A stretch of 64,000 nucleotides of DNA from Earliella scabrosa. Its lineage: Eukaryota > Basidiomycota > Agaricomycetes > Polyporales > Polyporaceae. The stretch spans positions 1,426,001 through 1,490,000 of the forward strand of contig JABYQQ010000009.1 of the NCBI GenBank assembly GCA_022605405.1. The letters run 5' to 3'. Within the stretch, counting starts at the first letter, position 1. Each line of letters begins with the position of its first letter. The translations under genes and the position numbers were made by a program. Below the pieces are notes generated by a model. The model was not told the origin of the DNA and ran no database searches. It was given only the letters and a program-made list of their open reading frames with translations. Shown piece by piece: positions 23,997-35,246 of this stretch.

Positions 23997-24101
23997 CCAC
24001 CGCGATGCGCACGGACCAGCTGTGTGCTTGCTGTTATTTGGCTTTAGATCAGAGATCTCCTGAGCGCTGATCAAGATCAACATTGAGAGATATACTGTCA
24101 C

Positions 24102-24172
24102 GCATTAATGGGGTAGTGGTAACCTGGGTCGTTGCCATCGACCCGCCGGGGGTTCGATTCCCCCTTAATGCA
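24102..24172 (+). tRNA. tRNA-Gly (GCC), second copy
   Basis: The sequence is identical over 71 nt to the minus-strand tRNA at 14414-14484: anticodon GCC in loop TTGCCAT, no intron. It starts 137 bp upstream of the U2 5' end, pointing away from it. T4 runs follow at about 24193 and 24208 within a tandem 14-bp repeat and can serve as Pol III terminators. Confidence 0.96.
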
Positions 24173-24183
24173 TTGGCCCATAG

Positions 24184-24211
24184 GATGATATTGTTTTGAT
24201 GATATTGTTTT
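24184..24211 (+). terminator. Tandem 14-bp repeat with T4 runs after tRNA-Gly
   Basis: GATGATATTGTTTT occurs twice in a row. Each copy ends in TTTT, giving two successive weak Pol III stop signals, a common back-up arrangement. Confidence 0.6.
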
Positions 24212-24377
24212 GCCTCCCGGGGTGCATGAGAACACAAGGTCTCCATGTCCTTGCTTCAATCGACTTCTCGTTAAGTCGGGAAAGTCTTACTCAAGCTATG
24301 CAGATTTACGGAATACATCTGACCATCCGGCAATACTCTGACTTGTAAGATACACTGAAGGCTAACAAACTTGCATC

Positions 24378-26169
24378 TCAGTCGGATCCCGCTGTATGCA
24401 CTGTCTCCTTGTCACTGATCGGTGTCATCTTCTGATCTGGAACAAACCCACCACCGGCAACGTACGGACGATTGGACTTGACATCTACATCGACCATTTC
24501 ATGGGATTCAACGTCAATGTAGATCTCCTGAGGCATCTGTACAACGGGAGGTCGTGTTAGCGTTCCAATGGTTCATCAAGACGGCCACGACGGCTTGGGA
24601 TGGAGAAAAACAAGCAGACCAGGCTACTCACTCGTCTGCCATTCTCGCTCCTCAGCATGTTGACGTTCACGTTCCGCGGGCGCTGGATCCCGGCGTGCTG
24701 CTGCGAGACGTTCTGGCTCGCGCCTCCGCTCGAGTCATATTGCCAGCCCTGGCGCGAGTTCAGGCTCGACATGAGCGAGTTTGTGTACAGTTTTGAGAGC
24801 GGCAGGTTGAAGATCAGATGGAGACCGGTTGGCTGCATGGAGACGGCGACGGCGGCGAGCGTGAGCGGCGTGACTCCGCGCAGTGCGCACGGCGGGCTTA
24901 CCGAGGCGAGGAAAAGCACCAAGTCGATAATAGCACAGAGCGCGGTGATCAAGCCGGTCTGCACCGTTACTAACAAGCACGAGAGAACAGAAGCCGCGTG
25001 CCGTAAGCATGAGCGGTGCTGCAACTCAGTTTGTCAGAACACTCACAGCGGATGATCTTATTGATGATGTCGTCCGTGAAGACCATTCCGGTCTTGTTCT
25101 TCCGCTGTATCGGCCGTGAGCGCGTCGCACGGTGTCGTAAAGCGCAAAGATAGTCACCAGGTGCCACACGAGCGCCGCAGTGATGAGCGTATCCGCAACG
25201 GCAGAGAACGCAAGCCACACGATGACGATGACTTGGAACCTCTGGAACTGCGTGAACTCGGGGATCATGCCGACTGCAATGGAAGTGCCCAGTCCGCCGC
25301 CTGGGAAAAGATGGATGGTCGTCTGTTAGCCACACATGAATTGAAGAGAAGCAGGGCGGTCTTCGACTCACATAGCTGAGCGATTGAACAAAACACGATG
25401 ACACAGACGGCGAACATGTTTGACGTGAGAACCTTGACACGCCATGCAAAGAAGAGTTGTACGAGCGCAGCAATGAACGCCTGGAGACATATTAAGTTCA
25501 TCACGAAGAATGTCAGAAGGGGCTTGCATACCGTCATGAATGGGTCTGATCCCCGACGAGCGGAGGAAGGTCAGGAAGGCCAATGACATCTACAAGAGTG
25601 GTCGTACCGGTAGCAAAGACTAACAAAGTGTCCATGTTAGCCAGACCCCCTCATGTAGCAGGAATATACGCACTCCATGTGGCTCTTGTAATCGCGTCGT
25701 TGTTCCCTGAGTTCGGAGATTAGTCCATCGTTGAGACGGTGACTCGTGAGATAAGGACAGAACAGACAGTCACTCACCAAAGTTGTTCACGAGGGGTATG
25801 TACACGAATGCGATATCGAAACAACAATTCAGCGTGTCGCAGAAGAACAGCAAGAACACCTAAACATGTATGTCAGCACAGTTCGCCCGAGTCTAAAGAC
25901 CACGACGGGCTTACCAGCAGCTTCATCCACGTCTTATCCCTTTGACCCAGTATCGAGATGAGCATGGCGCATACCCAGCTAGGAGAATTAATACTCACCG
26001 TCTGTACACATTGAAATACAGGTATGTCTGGGTGATCATGATCCCATAGAGCGCGATGTTAAACACCACGCCGATGAAGATCGGCCCATAACTAGCCAAC
26101 CATCGGTTCAGCGAGTCAGATCATGGACGAACAGTGAGCAGCGTACATTTCAACCGCAGGAGTGGGCAT
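24378..26169 (-). CDS. DUF6534 multi-spanning membrane protein, copy A
   Basis: Thirteen exons (26169-26147, 26091-25999, 25939-25915, 25859-25778, 25706-25674, 25619-25608, 25545-25532, 25480-25372, 25300-25158, 25104-25047, 24969-24902, 24832-24632, 24536-24378) encode 339 residues. Seven hydrophobic segments are visible, among them YGPIFIGVVFNIALYGIMIT, WLAFSAVADTLITAALVWHL and LTVQTGLITALCAIIDLVLF. The C-terminal DUF6534 domain starts at AVADTLITAALVWHL, with the charged loop RKNKTGMVFTDDIINKIIR and then PLSKLYTNSLMSSLNSR. The cytosolic tail carries EIYIDVESHEMVDV, shared with copy B. Exons 6 and 7 are only 12 and 14 nt but are needed to read WIFATDPFMTAF. This receptor-like topology is very common in mushroom genomes; no function is known. 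Confidence 0.92.
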
Positions 26170-29100
26170 TCTGATAGCTCAGCGACGCCCGCGCAAGAAT
26201 GAGAGTGGGTAGTGCACGGATTACAAGCCGGTCCAAGAGCCAGAGCCTCAGAGGGAGGGCGGAAAGGCGGGGCCGCAGAAACCCAGACAAGAGGCGGGCG
26301 TAGCGACAGACCGCGCTTACAGTACACGGCAGGACCAGCGATCGCGAGGCGACAAGGAAGGAGGGAGCGAGGGGAGGAATGACGCTAGGCGGGGGGGCAC
26401 ACACTGCAACCTGTCCACCCGCTTATACGCCAATCCGCCACCGTCGTCCACAGCCATCAACCTGCAGCGAATCTGCGATCCGTATCGGCGGAGGCACCTG
26501 CCGATAATACTGTCACGGACAGCGCGCGTGTGCGTGAGTACATACTTGCGCGGGCGCAGAAAAGAGTCTGGCAGCTCTCCGCAGGAGCATGAACGCAACA
26601 CGACGCGACGCCCGCGTCTGGCTTACGGAACGTCTCCACGCTTGAATGGCCTTTCGGACGGGCTTCGATCTCGCCTGACGTCCCGGATCTCATCTCGCCT
26701 GTCCATTGTGGATGCCAGCTCCCTCACTTCCTCTCTTCCTCCTGGTTATGAGCGGTAGGGGGGTCCCTTCTCTCTGCCCAGAGGCGGTGGAAAGAGGGAC
26801 CGCTGTGCGACCTGTGAGATAACTTCCCAGCACAATTGGCATATGGCTCGTTGCAAGCATCCGTGACGCCCGGGGTCTGGAGCTTCTCTGAATGCACGCG
26901 CTCGGGATCAGAAGAAAAAAGAGCAAAGCGGTTTACATTCTTCATAGCGCCCCGGAACGTCGCAGGATTCAACCGGAGATAACAAATCTCCCCTGAACAA
27001 TGTACGGCAGCAAACCCCGGCTTTCAAGCCCAGCGTGCAATACAGTATTTTCTCAGCGTCGCGGGGCTGCGGGTCAGCCTGAGCTCGCATGCCCCCGAGG
27101 CGAACCGGAAGGTACGCTTTGGCAATATCCTCCCCCGCACGACCGACGTCCCCTGACGTGCGACGCAGACAAATGTCAGAGAGGACCTCGGCCCGCGGGA
27201 CAAAGAGGTTCTAGCCATCTCCCAACAGTCGACTGCATTGACGTGGAAGACACAGAACCAGCCTCGTCCCGACAAGCGAGAGAAAGCCGCAACGCACCGA
27301 GAGGGGCACGAAGCCGACAAATGGGCGGCGCGCTCCTCAGGCTGCCAGTGACCGTTCGAAGTAAACAGTGCTCCAAGCCTGCTGGGCAGAACTCAATGCT
27401 GATAGAACGGCGACGCGGGAAGCCGAAGTTGAGAAACGAAGCGAATTCTCGAGGGCTGGAGGACGGACCTGCCTGGAGAGGCTGCAGGCCTGCGAACGCG
27501 GTAGGCAGCATATCGGTGCTCGTCCGTTCACCGTGCCTTGGTAAGTCGTCCAGTGCGCGGCAATGTGTCCCCGGCCTCCGAGTCCGTCTCCATCGTCGAC
27601 TTCGCGCCATATCGGCATATCAGCACATCAGCACATCAGCACGAGCGAGCCTGCGACGAGTCTCACGTCGCAGCGGAAGCAGAGAAGCAAAGAAGCTCCT
27701 CCTTTACATCAGCGTTTGCGGTGGGATCGGCGTCACCCTGAACGCGGCCCCAATGAATAGCCTGGGTGCCCACCCGTTGTGACTCGTCCTGACCAAAAGG
27801 AGCCGATACAGACGAATGACAACCACTGGCCACTCACCAGTGACTGTCCTCAGTGGACTGTGGACGGATGACAGACATGCGTCACCGCTCCCGCGGCCAT
27901 GTCGTCTGTAGGGATCGTTGGAGTCGTCGCAACGGCTGTCGTCACCGTCATCGCCATAGGGGACCTCGTCCGTCACCGTGTGCCGGCATCGCCAGCCCAA
28001 GCGACGTCGCCCTAGCTCTGTTGTTTCCTCCAACAGATTCTCTGGAGGCGCGCTACGCCCGCGGCGTCCGCGAGTCTATGTTTTCAGTTTTCACTTCTTC
28101 CGCCTTCCCTGTTTCTTCAATGCGCCGCGGTCTGTCGGCCCCGAACCATCATGCGCCGTGCGCTGCTGCCCAATCCATGAGGTCGAATGCGCGTGCATGC
28201 GGTACAAACGGCAACGGTGGGACGACCTGCGAGACGCCGTCGGTCTGAAGCCTTGAGCTGATCCAGGGCAATACCAACGAACCGTCTATCCAATGACAAT
28301 GTCGCGGCTTTCCCTCCGTGCGGGCCTTCCACCGGTCTTGATCCTTGATCCAAGGTGCCGCCCTGGAGCGCGGCGATCCCGCGCATGGCACTGGTAACAG
28401 TGGGGCTCCCCACTCTTACCAATGCGCGTTCCCAGCCAAAGGGCGGCCCGCGCATATCCAGGTTTAAGAAGGATGCCTCCAGAACCGTCGTATCAGAACG
28501 CGTGCTCGCGACCACCACGCTGTCAGAGTAGGACTCCAGGGGGGAGACAGGGCGGTCTGGCAGGCGGGTCGGCGTCGTTCGTCAGCTCCGTCACGATGTG
28601 CTTGGCCGTCCAGACAACTCCGTCCAAGTTGCCACTGATCCACGTCCGACGACCTGTAGGACGATCCAGGAGGGCGGCAAAAGTCGACAGCCAGCGGACT
28701 GTAGAGAAGCAGAGTCTCGACAGCGAGCGAAAGAGACGACCAGGCGGCAGACAGGGATGAGAAGTCGGTGCTTGAGAGCACAGGCACCATGCACGGGGGA
28801 CATGAACGTCGAGACATTGACGCTCCCGCGACCTGTCAACGCACAGCGACATGGCCTGTGTCATGCACAACCCTCGACAGCTAGGCGAACTCGCAGGCTT
28901 GCCAATCGGGTTGGGGAGCTGAACACTCTGAGGTGGCAGTGTTGAAGTTCTGGTTACTTGGCTTTAGCCAACGCCAGGCTTCCGTACGCATGATGAGAGC
29001 TCGGGGTAAAGCATGCGAGTGCTCCGATGGAACAGACTCGAAGAAGCTGAGAGGCTGGTGCAGTGCAGGAGCGTGAGGAGATGGCAGTCGGACGAAGCAA

Positions 29101-29317
29101 CGAGCGGCGGGCGCTTACAGATCCGGCAAAACTACAACGCCACAAAGCTTCCTCCAGATCCGCGACGGACATGCTCACAGGAAAAACTCGTAGCAAACCC
29201 CTCCGCTACGCATGCACATGCATTACAAGGTTTTGACAGATGGCTGATCGTCGTCTCTGATAGATAACATAGGAAACGCTCGCCTATTCTCAAGCTTGTC
29301 AGGCAAGCTCACTACAT
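26170..29317. other. Gene-poor spacer between DUF6534 copies
   Basis: This stretch of about 3.1 kb includes the promoter of copy A. A short run of the 8-nt unit CAGCACAT lies near 27618-27643. Open frames on both strands (for example 27000-27782 plus) are rich in Arg, Ser, Pro and Gly with no domain, and I take them as GC-driven. No tRNA or snRNA signature is visible. Confidence 0.5.
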
Positions 29318-29499
29318 TACAGTCATCACCCGCCCAGTGAGTGGCCACCGTCCAGTGAGTTGTTACCCTATATGGTGAATTTTGACCCGTTTACCTAAGC
29401 ACGCGCCCAGGTCTAGGCGCCTCTGCCCCCGAAAGTTGCCATATCAAGGCACACCCACCCACTGGGCGGTGCCCACTCACTGGGCGGGTCTTGACTGTA
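29318..29499. mobile_element. Tc1/mariner-like MITE (non-autonomous)
   Basis: Two inverted arms of about 42 nt face each other: left arm 29320-29361 starts CAGTCATCACCCGCCCAGTG, and the right arm, read on the minus strand from 29497, starts CAGTCAAGACCCGCCCAGTG. They differ at about six places. Both ends are flanked by TA (29318-29319 and 29498-29499), the target duplication of the Tc1/mariner/pogo superfamily. The 178-bp element has no coding capacity, so it would need a transposase in trans. Terminal CAGTCA(A) resembles fungal Fot1/pogo ends (family assignment is inference). Confidence 0.82.
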
Positions 29500-29711
29500 C
29501 TTGCGGGCGTAGCACGCTCACCCCGGTGACCGTACTCCCAGACGACTTATCACCTGTCAATGTTCAGTACTACAGAACGCTACAACATAGGCTCGCCGGC
29601 CGACAAACTATACTACATCGGTGAGCCACAAAGCCACAGAGAGGAAGTGATAGCTAACAATACAAAACAACCGTTCACCACACGCGGACACACTCGAAAC
29701 CGAAACCCGGC

Positions 29712-31394
29712 TCATACAGACGCGTTTGCTGCGCTCAGCCGTCCCGACTTCTCGTTGTACGCTTTGCTTGGCATGCCGGAATAGGCAGACTCGGGAGGCA
29801 TGACCTTGGTGTCGATGACGTCGACCATCTCGTGCGACTCGACGTCTATGTAGACTTGGTTGGGGGTCTGATCAATGGTCAGTAGGAGGAAGCATGTATC
29901 CCTACTCGAGGCACGCACCATCATGCTAACACGCCGGCTCGACTCCCCACGAACGTTCACGCGTCGGCCGCGCTCAGTACGGTTCATCTCGTCAGTGGTA
30001 GTGTCGCCGTTTCCGCTGCCGTACTTCCAGCCTGAGCGCGAGTTCAAGCTGGACATGAGGGAGTTCGTATAGAGCTTCGACAGAGGAAGGTTGAAAGCGA
30101 GGTGAAGACCAGCAGGCTGCAACGACCTGTCAGCAGCAGCATGATGGAGCTCATGAAGCGCACGAACCGTGGCCAGGAACAGGACCAGGTCTATCAAGGC
30201 ACACAGCGCGGTGATGAGACCAGTTTGGACGGTGACTGTTCATGAAACACGAGATCAGCCAATGAGCGGGATGATGGCCCGACAAATGACTGACGTCGAA
30301 TGATCCTGTTGACAATATCGTCCGTGGCAGCGAAGCCGGTCTTGTGTTTACGCTGTCACAATAAGATGCTGGCCGTGAGTACTATGTCGCACAGCAGACG
30401 CGCTGCACTCACCAAGTGCCACACAAGCGCGACGGTAATTGCGCAATCGGCGACCGCAGAGAAGGCGAGCCAGATGATGACGATGACCTCAAATCGCTGG
30501 AACTGTACGAACTCGGGGAACATGCCAACCGCGATTGAGGTACCGAGACCACCACCTATTCAGGTATCAGCGAGAGGGTGATACGGCTCTTCCCCATGCA
30601 CTCACAGAATTGGCACAAGGCACAGATCCCGATGAGAATCACGGCAACCATGCTGTTGGTAAGAACTTTGACTCGCCATGCAAAGAAGCACTGGACCAGG
30701 CTTCCGATGATGGCCTGGAGGCGGAGCATTCAATACGAGTGACGGACCGGCTGAGAATCATGCACCCACCGTCATCACAGGATCTACCGTCACGAACCCC
30801 CGAGCTCAGCCATTGAATCTTTGTAAATGCGCACCACACTAACCTGTTGCGAAGACTGCGAGACCGGTCAGACTGGGTCACGCGCATACACAAGCATAGT
30901 CACTCACCCCAAGTCGCATACGTCAGGGAAGTATCGTTGCCTGCATGTATGCACATGAGCATATACCCAGCTCCACGACGCGTACGACATACCAAAGTTG
31001 CCAACCAGCGGAATGTACAAGAAGGTGATGTCGAAGGCGCAGTTGAGGGTATCGCACAAGAAAAGGAGCGCCACCTGCACCACCATCAGCGACATTCTTG
31101 CGTCCGCGAAAGCGAGGAGCGGCGAGCGTCCATGTACTCACGAAACACTTCATCCACAGTCGGTCCCTGGCACGCCATGAGCGAGCGAACGGCGGCACGG
31201 GATGCGAGGACATACTTTCGATAGACGTTGAAGTATAGGTATGTTTGGGTGATCATGATGCCATAAAGGAGGACGTTGAATATGACGCCCACAAAGATGG
31301 GGCCATACCTGCCAGTGGACGCGACTCGCGGTGAGCAGCGTTGCTCGTCGAGGTCTGGACGGAGGACTCACGTTACGACGGCGGGGGAGGCCAT
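29712..31394 (-). CDS. DUF6534 multi-spanning membrane protein, copy B
   Basis: Thirteen exons (31394-31372, 31308-31216, 31166-31142, 31074-30993, 30940-30908, 30855-30844, 30783-30770, 30714-30606, 30555-30413, 30352-30295, 30235-30168, 30116-29919, 29867-29712) encode 337 residues. Eleven exon lengths are identical to copy A (23, 93, 25, 82, 33, 12, 14, 109, 143, 58, 68); only the last two differ. Conserved segments include YGPIFVGVIFNVLLYGIMIT, WLAFSAVADCAITVALVWHL and LTVQTGLITALCALIDLVLF, and the tail has QVYIDVESHEMVDV. The pair is a tandem head-to-tail duplication, with copy B upstream of copy A. The shared VESHEMVDV tail suggests a conserved cytosolic contact. The function is unknown. 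Confidence 0.92.
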
Positions 31395-32594
31395 GGGAAG
31401 ACAACACAGTCGTGGACGCGCTCGTCGGGTATCGCGATCTGAGGGTGGGGGACGCGGGAGGTGGAGGAGAGGAGAGAGGGAGTGCTGAGGGCACGGACGG
31501 GGCGCAGGCGGCGTAATGAGGGCGATCGAGAGAAGCGTTTTGAGACCAGCAACGAGCCTCCGTCGAAGCCCGACCAGTCTCCCGCATTCGGAAGCGAATG
31601 CGTCCAAAGCGGACGACGTTTGCGCCTTTCACATGTGCGATCCCGCTGCGCTTTCATGCTCGAACGTCGCTCCGAGTCGGCTGCTCCAGGACGCATGGAA
31701 CACGACAAACTCTGGGTTTGTCGCCGCCGTCGCAGAGCATTCAGGGCAGTCCGGAGGGAGGATGGAGCCGCTCGTACCATCCGTCCAACAGGCAGCCAAC
31801 GGACCCGGGTGGGACACGGTATACACCGATCGGGGGTGTTTGCTATCTCGAAGAGCGAGAACGTGTGGGCCACAGAGCATCACGCTCGACGTCTGTCACC
31901 GTCCGTGCGCCGTTCTCGAAGCCCCGGCACTGCGCACGCCGATGATATCACCTTTGACGGACCCGTCAGCGACGGTTCCTTCGAACACACGTGAAGTGTG
32001 CTGCTCACCATGAGTGCGCGGTGATAAATGCCTGTTGCTGCCCGTGGCGAGGGGGCAGTCCACCGTGCTCACTGTCAGAGTACAGTGCATCTTACCACCA
32101 TGATAAGCCGCGAAGGCGCAGATCCCAGCGCAGAGTCAGTCGTCGACGCCAGCCATCGCGCAACCCAACGAGAAGTGAAGGAGAATCGTACTTGCTTGAC
32201 GTGTGACGAGGTGTCAAAGACGCGTCCCGTCACAGCTTCCTGTCACGGGCCCCCCACCCGCGCACCAACCCGTGGCATGAGCTTGAGAGCGAGCGAGGTC
32301 CCTCGGTCCCGACAATGCGCACCCAAGTGCTGTGATCCGCTGCACCTGCAGCAATCCAGGGCGGAGAGGGAATGTGAAACACCGGCAGACGCCATGCATA
32401 CGCGCGACCGAATTCGGGGGGAGCTCTCTACACGAACAGACCCGCGATTGAAGATGCCTGCGCCTATGCAACGGCACCGAGAACGAACCCCCGCCGCTGT
32501 GGCCAACTACGACGTCCTTCCTCGCGCTCTTCTTCGCCTTGCGTAACGTCCAGGTCCAGGAGACGGTCCACAGGTCCACGCCATAACCGGGTTG
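31395..32594. other. Intergenic, no gene seen
   Basis: These 1.2 kb hold the promoter of DUF6534 copy B and the 3' flank of the next minus-strand gene. Overlapping open frames here lack any domain or start context and are taken as noise. Confidence 0.5.
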
Positions 32595-34049
32595 TCACTG
32601 GTAAGTGAGCTGCATCACTATCTCGTCCAACCGCCACGGCAAGCGACCACCTAGATGCCTGAGAGCACCAGCACCAGACCCAGCAGCAGGAGTCACAGAG
32701 GTCGTGGTCGCCAAGCGAGCAGGCCTGTCAGGGATGCCGTAGGGGAACGGGACCGGAGTCTCAAGCTCGAGAGACAGTTGCCGCAGGAGCGCCGACAGAG
32801 CTTTCACGCGCCCGCAGGCCTTCGAGCCAGACGAAGCAGGTACGGGTCCACTCGGGGTTCCATCCATGTCGTCATCGTCGCCTTCGTCCTTCATATCGAC
32901 GTCGGCGACATCGTCAGCCTCCTCGTCAATGATCGGCACAGCGGAGCGCCAGTCCCGGAACGCCCGCTCGAGCGGGCGACTGTCAGTGGGAGGTCGAGGA
33001 GAGACCGCGTTGAGAGGGCGAGGTGCAACTTGGGCGAGAGAGGGAACCTGGAGGGCAGAAGGCAGCGTGACGGGTTGGGAAGAGAGCGGCTGGAAGCAAG
33101 GGGGAGCAGACAGAGCTCGGAAACGGTGAGTGCCTTGAGGTAGATGCCGGACGAGACGAGGCTGGGCGTTCACAGAAGGTGGTGCAGGAGCAGCAAGAGC
33201 AGCAGGGGAGGGAAGCGGGAGCGAGGGCCCTATGCTGATGCTGACATTCGGCTTGGGACTCGCGCGGAACGCGAACGAAAACTCAAACTTCTCCTCGATA
33301 GGCGTCCACACCTTCGCCGTCGGGTGCATGCGCATGAGCGGTGCGCGCTGCCCGTCCTGCCGTGCGGGATTGAGACCCCAGACGCGGTCGCGCGCTTGAC
33401 TGTACTCCTGAAGCCGGGACTGGCTTTGACGGAGGATGGAGCGGCTGGCGTTCGCCGCCGCCTGCTCGAGCGCGAGCTGGTCAATGACTTCGCGCCGGGT
33501 CAGGGCCTCCCAGCAGAACCCGAGCTTGCGCTTGGTGCCTGCGAGTGACTTTGGCGTGTGCTGTCAGCCGCACACCGCTGATCCAGTAGGGCAGAGCGAG
33601 GGAGCGCTCACCTTGGCCGGAGTTCCGTCCTTGCTTTCGTCATGGGCATCGTTCAGCGCGACGAGCCTTCTCCCGCTCCTGGAGGTCGGCACGATCGTGG
33701 CCACCGAAGAGGTGTCCGGGATGCCCATCTCCTGTGATCCCGTCCCGTCAACCAACCAACATCGCGTGAACAGTGTAAGGGCTGACGCACCGTGTCTTCT
33801 TCTTTGACCTTAACTTCGGCCTCCTCAACGAGCGTCACGTCGCCATCCTCGCCATCATCTGGGGCATATGGCGTGTTCGGGCTACCACAGAAGCCAGTCT
33901 GACGTTGACGGCTAGGGAACGCGAGATCGTTCATGTTCGAGACCATGCGCAACTCGTATGTCTATGGTGCGCTCCTCAGTACATACGATGGCGCGTGAGC
34001 GAAATGGGGTCCTTACCTGACCAACAAGAACCGGCTGTAGAAGAGGCAT
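32595..34049 (-). CDS. Hypothetical acidic, low-complexity protein
   Basis: Four exons (34049-34017, 33961-33791, 33731-33612, 33560-32595) encode 429 residues. The most conserved-looking part is KRKLGFCWEALTRREVIDQL followed by a helix rich in Gln and Ala and then WTPIEEKFEFSFAF. The N-terminal third has an acidic stretch with a possible sumoylation site (VKVKEED). The C-terminal half is Pro/Ser/Ala-rich with an acidic block (DVDMKDEGDDDDMDG). No signal peptide or membrane segment is present, so a nuclear or cytosolic place is likely. I do not recognise the family. The long last exon could hide a small intron. Confidence 0.68.
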
Positions 34050-34386
34050 GGTTTGTGTCGTAAGGAGTGTGAGATAGTGATGGGCGAGGGGATGGAAGGA
34101 GGTAGTGGTCGAGGACGAAGGTGCTTGAGCGGCGTACTGCGACTTCCCGGCGAAGATATGCAGAGCAGACCGGAGGCTGACAAGGTGATCGAAGCGGGCG
34201 AAGACGAGTGCAAGCCTCCCTCCACGATCAGGCTGCTCCGCGATCGAGGCAAACTTGCAGATTCGCACTGCGATACTAAGGAATACGTAGCATAGACGAA
34301 TGGAAACATTACGGCTAGAATACTGTATGAGAGCTGTGGAGGCACCGCATTGGTACAAGCTAGACTCACAATACGTAGAGACGTAC
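34050..34386. other. Intergenic, no gene seen
   Basis: These 337 bp hold the promoter of the acidic-protein gene and the 3' end of the upstream GPI-protein gene. Confidence 0.5.
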
Positions 34387-35246
34387 CTAGAACCCAATCA
34401 GGGACGCGAACAACACTGGGCCCCCAGCCACCATGCCCGCACTCACACCCAGCCTCCGGAGACCACCATTTGAGCCTCCCGTAGGCGTCGCGGGCTGGCT
34501 GCTAGTAGACGAGCTTGATGACGAACTTGAACTCGACGAAGAAGATGTCGTCCTAGGTGGAATGGTCGCCACAACGCTGGTCCGAGTGATCGTGGCAAAA
34601 GGGATGTTGCCAGAGGTGGACAGGAAAGTGGGATAATCAGTTGCACTGGGATCCTGGTTATCGTCGTCGACCACGAAAGCCCCGCTATACTTCTCTGCCG
34701 CGTCGTCACCGACCACTGCGCCCAGGCGCGTAGAAGTCAGATGCATATGTGGACGCATATAGCCCGACACAAGGACTCACATGCTACGAGGTAGCGTACG
34801 CCGTATGGCACGTTGAACGGACATCGGACGTTGACTGCACCATCCGCGATACTGACGTTCTGGGCCAGAGGTTGATCTATAATGGGCACCGGGATGTGGG
34901 TAGGGCTGGTGTACGGACAGAGACGACATACCTCTCCACAGGAAGATCTCTCCATCCGCTTGCAAGCGTCCGAGTACGACCGTCGCATTCTGCCCCTCGA
35001 GAGTCGGATCGAGGTTTGTAGTGAGCCTAATTCATAGCAGGTGCTGACGCGTTAGCATGATTGCTACCCCACTGGCAGCACTTGCGCGTGTATGTGTAGA
35101 CGGAGCACTCACCATCTCACTGTCTCGACTCCGCCCGGTCTCCAGTGGGTTTGCGAAGTCGGGGCGACGATACTCGGCAAATCCGCCCGACGGACGTGCG
35201 CCGCCAGAGCATTGGCCGCGAAGAGCACGAGGACAGGGACAATCAT
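34387..35246 (-). CDS. Kre9/Knh1-like Ser-rich GPI-anchored protein, copy 1
   Basis: Four exons (35246-35113, 35026-34932, 34876-34781, 34715-34387) encode 217 residues. A signal peptide (MIVPVLVLFAANALA) opens the protein. The domain reads SIVAPTSQTHWRPGGVETVRW, NATVVLGRLQADGEIFLW and CPFNVPYGVRYLVAL, an immunoglobulin-like module seen in Ser/Thr-rich GPI proteins of basidiomycetes. A run of 13 Ser follows, then SQPATPTGG and a hydrophobic C-terminus (MVAGGPVLFASLIGF), the pattern for GPI attachment at a small residue near Gly/Ser. It is expected in the cell wall or outer plasma membrane. Intron phases and the 95-nt second exon match the divergent paralogue at 36088-37052. Confidence 0.82.
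34504..34545 (-). repeat. Poly-serine codon run
   Basis: Thirteen consecutive Ser codons, mixed between TCN and AGY types, lie before the GPI signal. The mixed codons argue for selection on Ser (O-mannosylation spacer) rather than recent triplet slippage. Confidence 0.75.

Noticed and set aside
27000..27782. Plus-strand open frame of 260 codons in the DUF6534 spacer
   Set aside because: No recognisable motif; overlapping frames on the other strand are equally open; the composition is typical of noise.
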